Origin: Xylocopa sonorina
Taxonomy: Eukaryota; Arthropoda; Insecta; Hymenoptera; Apidae
DNA: 64,000 nucleotides
Assembly (NCBI RefSeq): GCF_050948175.1
Contig: NW_027490091.1
Span: 6,634,001 to 6,698,000 of the forward strand
Direction: 5' to 3'
Shown piece after piece: positions 24,223-38,668 of this stretch (positions within the stretch are counted from its first letter, which is position 1; each line of letters begins with the position of its first letter). Position numbers and translations under genes: made by a program. Below the pieces are notes generated by a model. That model did not search any database, was not told where the DNA came from, and worked only from the letters and a program-made list of their open reading frames with translations.

Positions 24223-26839
24223 CGTTTGCAGATGTCTACGTATCGTAGCAATAGATTTCTAATGCTTCCTCAAACGCGATATCGCATCTCATTTATATGT
24301 TTCATGATAAGATATAATATTCATTGCGAACTTTCATGTATGCCTCGCATTCACTTCAAATGAATGTAAATGCGACACTTCCTTGCTAGGAAGTAGCGTT
24401 TGCAGATGTCTACGTATGGAAGCAATAGAGTTCTAATGCTTCTGAAATTGCCATATCGCATCTCATTTCTATGTTTCATGATAAGATATAATGTTCATTG
24501 TGCAGTGTTATGTATACCTCGTATTCACCACAAAAGAATGTAAATGCGACTCCTCCTTGCTAGGAAATAGCGTTTGCAGATGTCTACGTATCGAGGCAAT
24601 AGAGTTCTAATGCTTCTTAAATCGCGATATCGCATCTCATTTCTATGTTTCATGATAAGATATAATATTCAATGTGCAGTGTTATGTACTCCTCGTATTC
24701 ACTTCAAAGGAAAGTAAATGCGACAATACCTTGCTAGGAAATAGCGTTTGCAGATGTCTACGTATCGAGGCAATAGTGTTCTAATGCTTCTTAAATCGCG
24801 ATATCGCATCTCATTTCTATGTTTCATGATAAGATATAATATTCAATGTGCAGTGTTATGTACTCCTCGTATTCACTTCAAAGGAAAGTAAATGCGACAA
24901 TACCTTGCTAGGAAATAGCGTTTGCAGATGTCTCCGTAACGAAGAAATAGTGTTCTGATACTTCTTAAATCGTCATTTCGCATCTCATACATACGTTTCA
25001 TGATAAGATATAATATTCATTGCGAAGTGTCATGCATACCTCGTATTCCTTACAAAAGAATGTAAATGCGACACTTCCTTGCTAGGAAGTAGCGTTTGCA
25101 GCTGTCTACGTATCGAAGCAATAGGGATCTAATGCTTCTTAAATCGCCATATCGCATCTCATTCCTATGTTTCATGATAATATATAATATTCACTGCGAA
25201 GTGTCATGTATACCTCGCATACACTTCAAATGAATGTAAATGCGACACTTCCTTGCTAGGAAATAGCGTTTGCAGATGACTACGTATCGAAGCAATAGAG
25301 TTCTAATGCTTCTTATATCGCGATATCGCATCTCATTTCTATGTTTCATGATAAGATATAATATTCATTGTGCAGTGTTATGTATACCTCGTATTCACCT
25401 GAAAAGAATGAAAATGCGACAATTCCTTGCTAGGAAGTAGCGTTTGCAGATGTCTACGTATCGAAGCAATAGAGTTCTAATGCTTCATAAATCGTCATAT
25501 CGCACCTCATTTCTACGTTTCATGATAAGATATAATATTCATTGCGAAGTGTCATGTATACCTCGTATTCCTTACAAAAGAATGTAAATGCGACACTTCC
25601 TTGCTAGGAAACAGCGTTTGCAGATGTCTACGTATCGAAGCAATAGAGTTCTAATGCTTCTTAAATCGCGATATCGTATCTCATTTCTATGTTTCGTGAT
25701 AATATATAATATTCACTGCGAAGTGTCATGTATACCTCGCATACACTTCAAATGAATGTAAATGCTACACTTCCTTGCTAGGAAATAGCATTTACAGATA
25801 TCTACGTATCGTAGCAATAGAGTTCTAATGCATCTCAAAACGCGATGTCGCATCTCATTTCTATGCTTCATGTTAAGATATAATATTCACTGCGAAGAGT
25901 CATGTATACCTCGCATACACTTCAAATGAATGTAAATGCGACATTTCCTTGCTAGGAAATAGCGTTTGCAGATTGCTTCTTATCGAAGCAATAGTTTTCT
26001 AATGCTTCTTAAATCGCGATATTGCATCTCATTTCTATGTTTGGTGACAACATATAATATTCATTGTGCAGTGTGATGTATATCTCGTCTATACTTCAAA
26101 TGAATGTAAATGCGACACTTCCTTGCTAGGAAGTAGCGTTTGCAGATATCTACGTATCGAAGCAATACAGTTCTAATGCTTCTTAAAACGGGATATCGCA
26201 TCTCATTTCTTTGCTTCATGATATGATGTAATATTAGTTGCGGTGTGTCATGAATACCTTGTATTCACCTCAAAAGAATGTAAAGGCGACACTTCCATGA
26301 TCGGAAATAGCGTTTGCAGATGTCTACGTATCGAAGCAATAGAGTTCTAATGGTTCTTAAAACGAGATATCGCATCTCATTTCTATGATTCATGGTATGG
26401 TATAATATTCATTGCGAAGTGTTATGTATTCCTCGTCTACACTTCAAATGAATGTAAATGCGACACTTCCATATTAGGAGATAGCGTTTGCAGATGCCTA
26501 CTCATCGAAGCAATACATTTCTAATTCTTCCTAAAACGGGATATCGCATCTGATTTCAGTGTTTAATGATAAGGTATAATATTCATTGCGAAGTGTCATG
26601 TATACCTCGTATTCACTTCAAATGAATGTGAATGCGACAGTTCCTTGCTAGGAAATAGCGATTGCAGATATCTACGTATCGAAGCAATAGTTTTCTAATG
26701 CTTCATAAATCGTCATATCGCATCCCATATCTACGTTTCATGATAATGTATAATATTCATTGTGGAGTGTTATGTATACCTCGTATTCACTTCAAAAGAA
26801 TGTAAATGCGACACTACCTGGCTAGGAAGTAGCGTTGGC

Positions 26840-29800
26840 AGATGTCTACGTATCGAACCAATAGATTTCTAATGCTTCTTAAATCGCCATATCGCATCTC
26901 ATTTCTATGTTTCATGATAAGATATAATATTCATTGTGCAGTGTTATGTATACCTAATATTCACCTCAAAAAATGTAAATGCGACACATCCTTGCTAGGA
27001 AGTAGCTTATGCAGATGTCTACGTATCGAAGCAATAGAATTCTAATGCTCCTTAAACCGCGATATCGCATCTCATTTCTATGCTTCATGTTAAGATATAA
27101 TATTCACTGCGAAGTGTCATGTATACCTCGCATACACTTCAAATGATTGTAAATGCGACACTTCCTTGCTAGCGAATAGCGTTTGCAGATTGCTTCGTAT
27201 CGAAGCAATAGTTTTCTAATGCTTCTTAAATCGCGATATCGCATCTCATTTCTATGTTTGGTGACAAGATATAATTTTCATTGTGCAGTATTATGTATAT
27301 CTCGTCTATACTTCGAATGAATGTAAATGCAACACATCCTTCCCAGGAAGTAGCGTTTGCAGATGTCTACGTATGGAAGCAATAGGGATCTAGTGCTTCT
27401 TAAATCGCCATATCGCATCTCATTTCTATGTTTCATGATAAGATATAATATTCAATTTGCAGTGTTATGTATACCTCGTACTCACTTGAAAAGAATGCAA
27501 ATGCGACAATTCCTTGCTAGGAAATAGCGTTTGGAGATTGCTTCGTATCGAAGCAATAGTTTTCTAATGCTTCTTAAATCGCGATATCGCATCTCATTTC
27601 TATGTTTGGTGACAAGATATAATATTCATTGTGCAGTATTATGTATATCTCGTCTATACTTCAAATGAATGTAAATGCGACACTTCCATGCTAGGCAATA
27701 GCGTTTGCAGATGTCTACGTATCGAAGCAATAGAGTTCTAATGCTTCTTAAATCGCGATGTCGCATCTCATTTTTATGTTTCGTGATAATATATAATATT
27801 CACTGCGAAGTGTCATGCATACCTCACATACACTTCAAATGAATGTAAATGCTACACTTCCTTGCTAGGAAATAGCGTTTACAGACATCTACGTATCGTA
27901 GCAATAGAATTCTAATGCATCTCAAAACGCGATGTCGCATCTCATTTCTATGCTTCATGTTAAGATATAATATTCACTGCGAAGAGTCATGTATACCTCG
28001 CATACACTTCAAATGAATGTAAATGCGACACTTCCTTGCTAGGAAATAGCGTTTGCAGATTGCTTCTTATCGAAGCAATAGTTTTCTAATGCTTCTTAAA
28101 TCGCGATATTGCATCTCATTTCTATGTTTGGTGACAACATATAATATTCATTGTGCAGTGTTATGTATATCTCGTCAATACTTCAAATGAATGTAAATGC
28201 GACACTTCCTTGCTAGGAAATAGCGTTTCCAGATGTCTAAGTATCGTAGCAATAGGGATTTATTGCATCTTAAATCGCGATGTCGCATCTCATTTCTATG
28301 TTTCGCGATAAGATATAATGTTCATTGCGAAGTGTTATGTATACCTCGCATACACTTCAGATGAATGTAAATGCGACACTTCCGTGCTAGGAAATAGCGA
28401 TTGCAGATGTCTACGTATCGAAGCAATAGAATTCTAATGCTTCTTAAGACGCGATATCGCATCTCACTTCTATGTTTCATTATAAGACATAATATTCATT
28501 GCGAACTGTCATGTATAGCTCGCAAACACTTCAAATGAATGTAAAAGCGTCACTTCCTTGCTAGGAAATAGCGTTTGCAGATGTCTACGTATCGAAGCAA
28601 TAGAGTTGTAATGCTTCTTAAATCGTCATATCGCATCTCATATCTACGTTTCGTGATAAGATATAATATTCATTGCGAAGTGTCATGTATACCTCGTATT
28701 CTTTTCAAAAGAATGTAAATGCGACACTTCCTTGCTAGGAAGTAGCGTTTGCAGATATCTACGTATCGAAGCAATAGAGTTCTAATGCTTCTTAAACCGC
28801 CATATTACATCTCATTTCTATGTTTCATGATAAGATATAATATTCATTGCGAAGTGCCATGTATACCTCGCATACACTTCAATTGAATGTATATGCGACA
28901 CTTCCTTCCTAGGAAATAGCGCTTCCAGATGTCTACGTATCGAAGCAATAGATTTCTAATGCTTCTTAAATCGCCATATTGCATCTCAATTCTATGTTTC
29001 ATGATAATATATAATATTCATTGCGAAGTGTCATGTATACCTCGTATTCCTTTCAAAAGAATGTAAATGCGACACTTCCTTGCTAGGAAATAGCGTTGGC
29101 AGATGTCTACGTATCGAAGCAATAGGGTTCTAATGCTTCTTAAATCGTCATATCGCATCTCATTTCTATGTTTCATGATAAGATATAATATTCATTGTGC
29201 AGTGTTATGTATACCTAATATTCACCTCAAAAAATGTAAATGCGACACATCCTTGCTAGGAAGTAGCTTATGCAGATGTCTACGTATCGAAGCAATAGAA
29301 TTCTAATGCTCCTTAAACCGCGATATCGCATCTCATTTCTATGCTTCATGTTAAGATATAATATTCACTGCGAAGTGTCATGTATACCTCGCATACACTT
29401 CAAATGATTGTAAATGCGACACTTCCTTGCTAGCGAATAGCGTTTGCAGATTGCTTCGTATCGAAGCAATAGTTTTCTAATGCTTCTTAAATCGCGATAT
29501 CGCATCTCATTTCTATGTTTGGTGACAAGATATAATTTTCATTGTGCAGTATTATGTATATCTCGTCTATACTTCGAATGAATGTAAATGCAACACATCC
29601 TTCCCAGGAAGTAGCGTTTGCAGATGTCTACGTATGGAAGCAATAGGGATCTAGTGCTTCTTAAATCGCCATATCGCATCTCATTTCTATGTTTCATGAT
29701 AAGATATAATATTCAATTTGCAGTGTTATGTATACCTCGTACTCACTTGAAAAGAATGCAAATGCGACAATTCCTTGCTAGGAAATAGCGTTTGGAGATT

Positions 29801-31361
29801 GCTTCGTATCGAAGCAATAGTTTTCTAATGCTTCTTAAATCGCGATATCGCATCTCATTTCTATGTTTGGTGACAAGATATAATATTCATTGTGCAGTAT
29901 TATGTATATCTCGTCTATACTTCAAATGAATGTAAATGCGACACTTCCATGCTAGGCAATAGCGTTTGCAGATGTCTACGTATCGAAGCAATAGAGTTCT
30001 AATGCTTCTTAAATCGCGATGTCGCATCTCATTTTTATGTTTCGTGATAATATATAATATTCACTGCGAAGTGTCATGCATACCTCACATACACTTCAAA
30101 TGAATGTAAATGCTACACTTCCTTGCTAGGAAATAGCGTTTACAGACATCTACGTATCGTAGCAATAGAATTCTAATGCATCTCAAAACGCGATGTCGCA
30201 TCTCATTTCTATGCTTCATGTTAAGATATAATATTCACTGCGAAGAGTCATGTATACCTCGCATACACTTCAAATGAATGTAAATGCGACACTTCCTTGC
30301 TAGGAAATAGCGTTTGCAGATTGCTTCTTATCGAAGCAATAGTTTTCTAATGCTTCTTAAATCGCGATATTGCATCTCATTTCTATGTTTGGTGACAACA
30401 TATAATATTCATTGTGCAGTGTTATGTATATCTCGTCAATACTTCAAATGAATGTAAATGCGACACTTCCTTGCTAGGAAATAGCGTTTCCAGATGTCTA
30501 AGTATCGTAGCAATAGGGATTTATTGCATCTTAAATCGCGATGTCGCATCTCATTTCTATGTTTCGCGATAAGATATAATGTTCATTGCGAAGTGTTATG
30601 TATACCTCGCATACACTTCAGATGAATGTAAATGCGACACTTCCGTGCTAGGAAATAGCGATTGCAGATGTCTACGTATCGAAGCAATAGAATTCTATTG
30701 CTTCTTAAGACGCGATATCGCATCTCACTTCTATGTTTCATTATAAGACATAATATTCATTGCGAACTGTCATGTATAGCTCGCAAACACTTCAAATGAA
30801 TGTAAAAGCGTCACTTCCTTGCTAGGAAATAGCGTTTGCAGATGTCTACGTATCGAAGCAATAGAGTTGTAATGCTTCTTAAATCGTCATATCGCATCTC
30901 ATATCTACGTTTCGTGATAAGATATAATATTCATTGCGAAGTGTCATGTATACCTCGTATTCTTTTCAAAAGAATGTAAATGCGACACTTCCTTGCTAGG
31001 AAGTAGCGTTTGCAGATATCTACGTATCGAAGCAATAGAGTTCTAATGCTTCTTAAACCGCCATATTACATCTCATTTCTATGTTTCATGATAAGATATA
31101 ATATTCATTGCGAAGTGCCATGTATACCTCGCATACACTTCAATTGAATGTATATGCGACACTTCCTTCCTAGGAAATAGCGCTTCCAGATGTCTACGTA
31201 TCGAAGCAATAGATTTCTAATGCTTCTTAAATCGCCATATTGCATCTCAATTCTATGTTTCATGATAATATATAATATTCATTGCGAAGTGTCATGTATA
31301 CCTCGTATTCCTTTCAAAAGAATGTAAATGCGACACTTCCTTGCTAGGAAATAGCGTTGGC
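26840..31361 (+). repeat. Thirteen-monomer higher-order repeat, two near-identical copies (2,261 bp)
   Basis: Copy 1 is 26,840-29,100 and copy 2 is 29,101-31,361. Apart from the first half-monomer, only isolated differences were seen, for example TTCTAATGC at 28,432 against TTCTATTGC at 30,693. The unit contains the unusual variants TATACCTAATATTCACC, CTAGCGAATAGCG, ATGTTTGGTGACAAG and AGATTGCTTCGTATCG in fixed order. This is one of the youngest duplications in the window. Confidence 0.93.
27190..27208. repeat. Perfect hairpin variant within a monomer
   Basis: TTGCTTCG-TAT-CGAAGCAA, eight-base arms with a three-base loop. It was created where the usual AGATGTCTACGTATCG reads AGATTGCTTCGTATCG. 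The same hairpin occurs at 27,538-27,556, 29,451-29,469 and 29,799-29,817; versions with TTGCTTCTTATCG have one mismatch. Confidence 0.85.
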
Positions 31362-33448
31362 AGATGTCTACGTATCGAAGCAATAGGGTTCTAATGCTTC
31401 TTAAATCGTCATATCGCATCTCATTTCTATGTTTCATGATAAGATATAATATTCATTGTGCAGTGTTATGTATACCTCGTATTCACTTGAAAAGAATGTA
31501 AATGCGACACTTCCTTGGTAGGTAGTAGCGTTTGCAGATGTCTACGTATCGAAGGAATAGTGTTCTAATGCTTCTTAAATCGTCATATCGCATCTCATAT
31601 CTACGTTTCATGATATGATATAATATTCATTGGGATGTGTCATGTATACCTCCTATTCCTTTCTAAGGAATACAACTGCGACACTTCCATGCTGGGAAAT
31701 AGCGTTTGCAGATGTCTAAGTGTCGAAGCAATAGGGTTCTAATGCTTCTTAAATCGTCATATCGCATCTCATTTCTATGTTTCATGATAAGATATAATAT
31801 TCATTGTGCAGTGTTATGTATACCTCGTATTCACTTGAAAAGAATGTAAATGCGACACTTCCTTGGTAGATAGTAGCGTTTGCAGATCTCTACGTATCGA
31901 AGGAATATTGTTCTAATGCTTCTTAAATCGTCATATCGCATCTCATATCTACGTTTCATGATATGATATAATATTCATTGCGATGTGTCATGTATACCTC
32001 GTATTCCTTTCAAAAGAATGTAACTGCGACACTTCCTTGCTGGGAAATAGCGTTTGCAGATATCTACGTATCGAAGCAATAGTGTTCTAATGCTTTTTAA
32101 ATCGCGATATCGCATCTCATTTCTATGTTTCATGATAAGATATAATATTCATTGTGCAGTGTTATGTATACCTCGTATTCACTTGAAGAGAATGTAAATG
32201 CGACACTTCCTTGCTTGGAAATAGCGTTTGCATATGTCTACGTATCGAAGCAATAGAGTACTAATGCTTCTTAAATCGTCATATCGCATCTGATATATAC
32301 GTTTCATGATAAGATATAATATTCACTGCGAAGTGTCATGTATACCTTGTATTCCTTTCAAAAGAATGTAAGCGCGACACTTCCTTGCTAGGAAGTAGCG
32401 TTTGCAGATGTCTTCGTATCGAAGCAATACAATTCTAATGCTTCTTAAAACGGGATATCGCTTCTCATTTCAATGTTTCACGAGAAAGTATAATATTCAT
32501 TGTAATGTGTCATGTATACCTCGTACCGACTTCAAAAGAAAGTAAATGCGACACTTCCTTGCTAGGAAGTAGCGTCTGCAGATGTCTGCGTATCGTAGCA
32601 ATACCGTTCTATTGCTACTTAAAACGGGATATCGCATCTCATTCCAGTGCTTAATGATAAGATATAATATTCATTGCGAAGTGCTGTGGATACCTCATCA
32701 ACACTTCAAAAGAATGTAAATGCGATACTTCCTAGCTAGGATGTAGCGTTTGCAGATGGCTACGTATCGAAGCAATTGAATTCTGATGCATCTTAAAACG
32801 CGATATCGCATCTCATTCCTATGTCTCATCATATGATATAATATTCATTGCGAAGTGTTATGTATACCTAGCATACACTTCAAATGAATGTAAATGCGAC
32901 ACTTCCTTGCTAGGAAATAGCGTTTGGAGATGTCTACGTATCGAAGCAATAGAGCTCTAATGCTGCTTAAATCGCCATATCGCATCTCATTTCTATGTTT
33001 CATGATAAGATATAATATTCATTGCGAATCGATATGTACTCCACGTCTACACTTCAAATGAATGTAATGCGACACTTCCTGGTTAGGAAGTAGCATTTGC
33101 AGATGTCTACATATCGAAGCAATAGAGCTCTAATGCTTCTTAAATCGCCATATCGCATCTCATTTTTATGTTTCAGGATAAGATATAATATTCACTGTGG
33201 AGTGTTATGTCTACTTCGTATTCACCTCAAAAAAATGTAAATGCGACACTTCCTTGCTAGGAAGTAGCGTTTGCAGATGTCTACGTATCGAAGCAATAGA
33301 GTTCTAATGCTTCTCAAATCGTCATATCGTATCTCATTTCTATGTTTCATGATAAGATATAATATTCATTGCGAAGTGTCATGTATACCTCGTATTCCTT
33401 TCAAAGGAATGTAAATGCGACACTTCCTTGCTAGGAAGTAGCGTTTGA

Positions 33449-36400
33449 AGATGTCTACGTATCGCACCAATAGATTTCTAATGCTTCTTAAATCGCCACA
33501 TCGCATCTCATTTCTATGTTTCAGGATAAGATATAATATTCATTGTGCAGTGTCATGAATATCTCGTCTATACTTCAAATGAATGTAAATGCGACACTTC
33601 CTTCCTGGGAAATGTCGTTTGCAGATGTCTACGTATCGTGGCATTAGAGGTCCAATGCTTCTCAAAACGCGAAATCGCTACTCATTACTATGTTTCATGA
33701 TAATATATAATATTCATTACGGAGTGTTATGTATACCTCGCATACACTACAAATGAATGTGAATGCGACAGTTCCTTGCTAGGAAATAGCGTTTGCAGAT
33801 ATCTACGTATTTTGGCATTAGAGTTCAAATGCTTCTCAAGACGCGATATCGCTACTCATTACTTTGTTTCATGATAATATATAATATTCATTGTGGAGTG
33901 TTATGTATACCTCGTATTCATTTCCATAGAATGTAAATGCGACACGTCCTTGCTAGGAAGTAGCCTTTGCAGATGTCTACGTATCGAAGCAATAGACATC
34001 TAATGCTTCATAAATCGCGATATCGCATCTCATGACTATGTTTCATGATAAGATATAATATTCATTGCGAAGTGTCACGTATACCTCGTATTCCTTTCAA
34101 AAGAATGTATATACGACACTTCCTTGCTAGGAAGTAGCGTTTGCGGATGTCTAAGCATCGAAGCAATAGTGTTCTAATGCTCCTTAAATCGCGATATCGC
34201 ATCTCATTTCTATGTTTCATGATAAGATATAATATTCACAGTGCAGTGTTATGTATACCTCGTATTCACTTCAAAAGAATGTAAACGCGACACTTCCATG
34301 CTAGGAAATAACGTTTGCAGATGTCTACGTATCGAAGCAATAGAGTTCTAATGCTTCTTAAATCGCGATATCGCACCTCATTTCTATGTTTCATGATAAG
34401 ATATAATATTCATTGTGTAGTGTTGTGTTTATCTCATCTATACTTCAAATGAATGTAAATGCGACACTTCCTTGCTAGGAAATAGCGTTTGCAGATGTCT
34501 GCGTATCGTGGCATTAGAGTTCTAATGCTTCTCAAAACGCGATATCGCATCTCATTTCTATGTTTCATGATAAGATATAATATTCATTGTGCAGAGTTAT
34601 GTATACCTCGTAATCACTTCAAAAGAATGTAAACGCGACACTTCCATGCTAGGAAATAACGTTTGCAGATGTCTACGTATCGAAGCAATAGAGTTCTAAT
34701 GCTTCTTAAATCGCGATATCGCACCTCATTTCTATGTTTCATGATAAGATATAATATTCATTGTGTAGTGTTGTGTTTATCTCATCTATACTTCAAATGA
34801 ATGTAAATGCGACACTTCCTTGCTAGGAAATAGCGTTTGCAGATGTCTACGTATCGAAGCAACAGTTGTCTAATGATTCTTAAATCGTCATATCGCATCT
34901 CATATCTACGTTTCTTGATAAGATATAATATTCATTGCGAAGTGTCATGTATACCTCATATTCCTTTCAAAAGAATGTAAGTGCGACACTTCCTTGCTAG
35001 GAAGCTGCGTTTGCAGATGTCTACGTATCGAAGCAAGAGTGTTCTAATGCTTCGTAAATCGTCATATCGCATCTCATTCCTATGTTTCATGATAATATAT
35101 AATATTCATTGTGGAGTGTTATGTATACCTCGTATTCGTTTCAAAAGAAAGTAAATGCGACACTTCCTTGCTAGGAAGTAGCGTTTGCAGATGTCTACGT
35201 ATCGAACCAGTAGTGTTCTAATGCTTCTTAAATCGCGATATCGCATCTCATTTCTATGTTTCATGACAATATATAATATTCATTGCGAAGTGTCATGTAT
35301 ACCTCGTATTCACTTCAAAAGAATGTAAACGCGTCACTTCCTTGCTAGGAAATAGCGTTTGCAGATGTCTACGTATCGAAGCAATAGAGTTCTAATGCTT
35401 CTTAAATCGCGATATAGCATCTCATTTCTATGTTTCATGATAAGATATAATATTCAGTGGGCAGTGTTATGCTTACCTCGGATTCACATCAAAAGAATAT
35501 AAATGCGACACTTCCTTGTTAGGAAGTAGCGTTTGAAGATGTCTACGTATCGCACCAATAGATTTCTAATGCTTCTTAAATCGCCACATCGCATCTCATT
35601 CCTATGTTTCATGATAAGATATAATATTCATTGTGCAGTGTCATGTATATCTCGTCTATACTTCAAATGAATGTAAATGCGACACTTCCTTCCTGGGAAA
35701 TGTCGTTTGCAGATGTCTACGTATCGTGGCATTAGAGGTCTGATGCTTCTCAAAACGCGAAATCGCTACTCATTACTATGTTTCATGATAATATATAATA
35801 TTCATTACGGAGTGTTATGTATACCTCGCATACACTACAAATGAATGTGAATGCGACAGTTCCTTGCTAGGAAATAGCGTTTGCAGATATCTACGTATTT
35901 TGGCATTAGAGTTCAAATGCTTCTCAAGACGCGATATCGCTACTCATTACTTTGTTTCATGATAATATATAATATTCATTGTGGAGTGTTATGTATACCT
36001 CGTATTCATTTCCATAGAATGTAAATGCGACACGTCCTTGCTAGGAAGTAGCCTTTGCAGATGTCTACGTATCGAAGCAATAGACATCTAATGCTTCATA
36101 AATCGCGATATCGCATCTCATGACTATGTTTCATGATAAGATATAATATTCATTGCGAAGTGTCACGTATACCTCGTATTCCTTTCAAAAGAATGTATAT
36201 ACGACACTTCCTTGCTAGGAAGTAGCGTTTGCGGATGTCTAAGTATCGAAGCAATAGTGTTCTAATGCTCCTTAAATCGCGATATCGCATCTCATTTCTA
36301 TGTTTCATGATAAGATATAATATTCACAGTGCAGTGTTATGTATACCTCGTATTCACTTCAAAAGAATGTAAACGCGACACTTCCATGCTAGGAAATAAC

Positions 36401-37086
36401 GTTTGCAGATGTCTACGTATCGAAGCAATAGAGTTCTAATGCTTCTTAAATCGCGATATCGCACCTCATTTCTATGTTTCATGATAAGATATAATATTCA
36501 TTGTGTAGTGTTGTGTTTATCTCATCTATACTTCAAATGAATGTAAATGCGACACTTCCTTGCTAGGAAATAGCGTTTGCAGATGTCTGCGTATCGTGGC
36601 ATTAGAGTTCTAATGCTTCTCAAAACGCGATATCGCATCTCATTTCTATGTTTCATGATAAGATATAATATTCATTGTGCAGAGTTATGTATACCTCGTA
36701 TTCACTTCAAAAGAATGTAAACGCGACACTTCCATGCTAGGAAATAACGTTTGCAGATGTCTACGTATCGAAGCAATAGAGTTCTAATGCTTCTTAAATC
36801 GCGATATCGCACCTCATTTCTATGTTTCATGATAAGATATAATATTCATTGTGTAGTGTTGTGTTTATCTCATCTATACTTCAAATGAATGTAAATGCGA
36901 CACTTCCTTGCTAGGAAATAGCGTTTGCAGATGTCTACGTATCGAAGCAACAGTTGTCTAATGATTCTTAAATCGTCATATCGCATCTCATATCTACGTT
37001 TCTTGATAAGATATAATATTCATTGCGAAGTGTCATGTATACCTCATATTCCTTTCAAAAGAATGTAAGTGCGACACTTCCTTGCC
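33449..37086 (+). repeat. Twelve-monomer higher-order repeat (2,088 bp), copies at 33,449 and 35,537
   Basis: The head monomer has TTTGAAGATGTCTACG and CGCACCAATAG in both copies. It is followed by CTTCCTGGGAAATGTCG, CGTATTTTGGCATTAG, TTTCCATAGAATG, CATCTCATGACTATG, AATGTATATACGACAC and a duplicated pair with CATGCTAGGAAATAACG (34,311 and 34,659). After about 37,087 copy 2 contains two extra monomers before rejoining at 37,440, where the offset becomes 2,436 (14 monomers). Confidence 0.88.
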
Positions 37087-38668
37087 AGGAAGTGGCGTTT
37101 GCAGATGTCTACGTATCGTGGTATTAGAGTTCTAATGCTTCTCAAAACGCGATATCGCTACTCATTACTATGTTTCATGATAATATATAATATTCATTGT
37201 GGAGTGTTATGTATACCTCGTATTCGTTTCAAGAGAATGTAAATTCGACACTTCCTTGCTAGGAAGTAGAGTTTGCAGATGTCTACGTATCGAAGCAATA
37301 GTGTTCTAATTTTTCTTAAATCGCGGTATCGCATCCCATTTCTATGTTTCATGATAAGATATAATATTCATTGTGCAGTGCTATGTATACCTCGTATTCA
37401 TTTCAAAAGTATGTAAATGCGACACTTCCTTGCTAGGAAGCTGCGTTTGCAGATGTCTACGTATCGAAGCAAGAGTGTTCTAATGCTTCGTAAATCGTCA
37501 TATCGCATCTCATTCCTATGTTTCATGACAATATATAATATTCATTGTGGAGTGTTATGTATACCTCGTATTCGTTTCAAAAGAAAGTAAATGCGACACT
37601 TCCTTGCTAGGAAGTAGCGTTTGCAGATGTCTACGTATCGAACCAGTAGTGTTCTAATGCTTCTTAAATCGCGATATCGCATCTCATTTCTATGTTTCAT
37701 GACAATATATAATATTCATTGCGAAGTGTCATGTATACCTCGTATTCACTTCAAAAGAATGTAAACGCGACACTTCCTTGCTAGGAAATAGCGTTTGCAG
37801 ATGTCTACGTATCGAAGCAATAGAGTTCTAATGCTTCTTAAATCGCCATATTGCATCTCATTCCTATGTTTCATGATAAGATATAATATTCATTGCGAAG
37901 TGTCATGTATACCTCGTATTCCTTTCAAGAGAATGTAAATGCGACACATCCTTGCTAGGAAGTAGCGTTTGCAGATGTCTACGTATCGAAGCACTAGACA
38001 TCTAAAGCTTCATAAATCGCCACATCGCATCTCATTTCTATGTTTCATGATAAGATATAATATTCATTACGAAGTGTTATGTATACCTCGTATTCCTTTC
38101 AAAAGAATGTAAATGCGACACTTCCTTGCTAGGATGTAGCGATTGCAGATGTATACGTATCGAAGCAATAGGGATCTAATGCTTCTTAAATCGCCATATC
38201 GCTTCTCATTTCTACGTTTCATGATAATATATAATATTCACTGGGAAGTGTCATGTATACCTCGCATACAATTCAAGTGAACGTAAATGCGACACTTCCT
38301 TGCAAGGTAATAGCCTTTGCAGATGTCTACGTATCGAAGCAATAGATTTCTAAATCTTGCTAATTCGCGATATCGAATCTCACATCTATGTTAAATGATA
38401 ATTTATAATATTCATTGCGAAATGTCATGTATACCTCGCATACACTTCAAATGAATGTGAATGCGACAGTTCCTTGCTAGGAAATAGTGATTGCTGATGT
38501 CTACGTATCGATGTAATAGAGTTCTAATGCTTCTTAAATCGCGATATAACATCTCATTTCTATGTTTCATGATAAGATATAATATTCAATGGGCATTGTT
38601 ATGCTTACCTCGGATTCACTTCAAAAGAATGTAAATGCGACACTTCCTTGCCAGGAAGTAGCGTTTGC

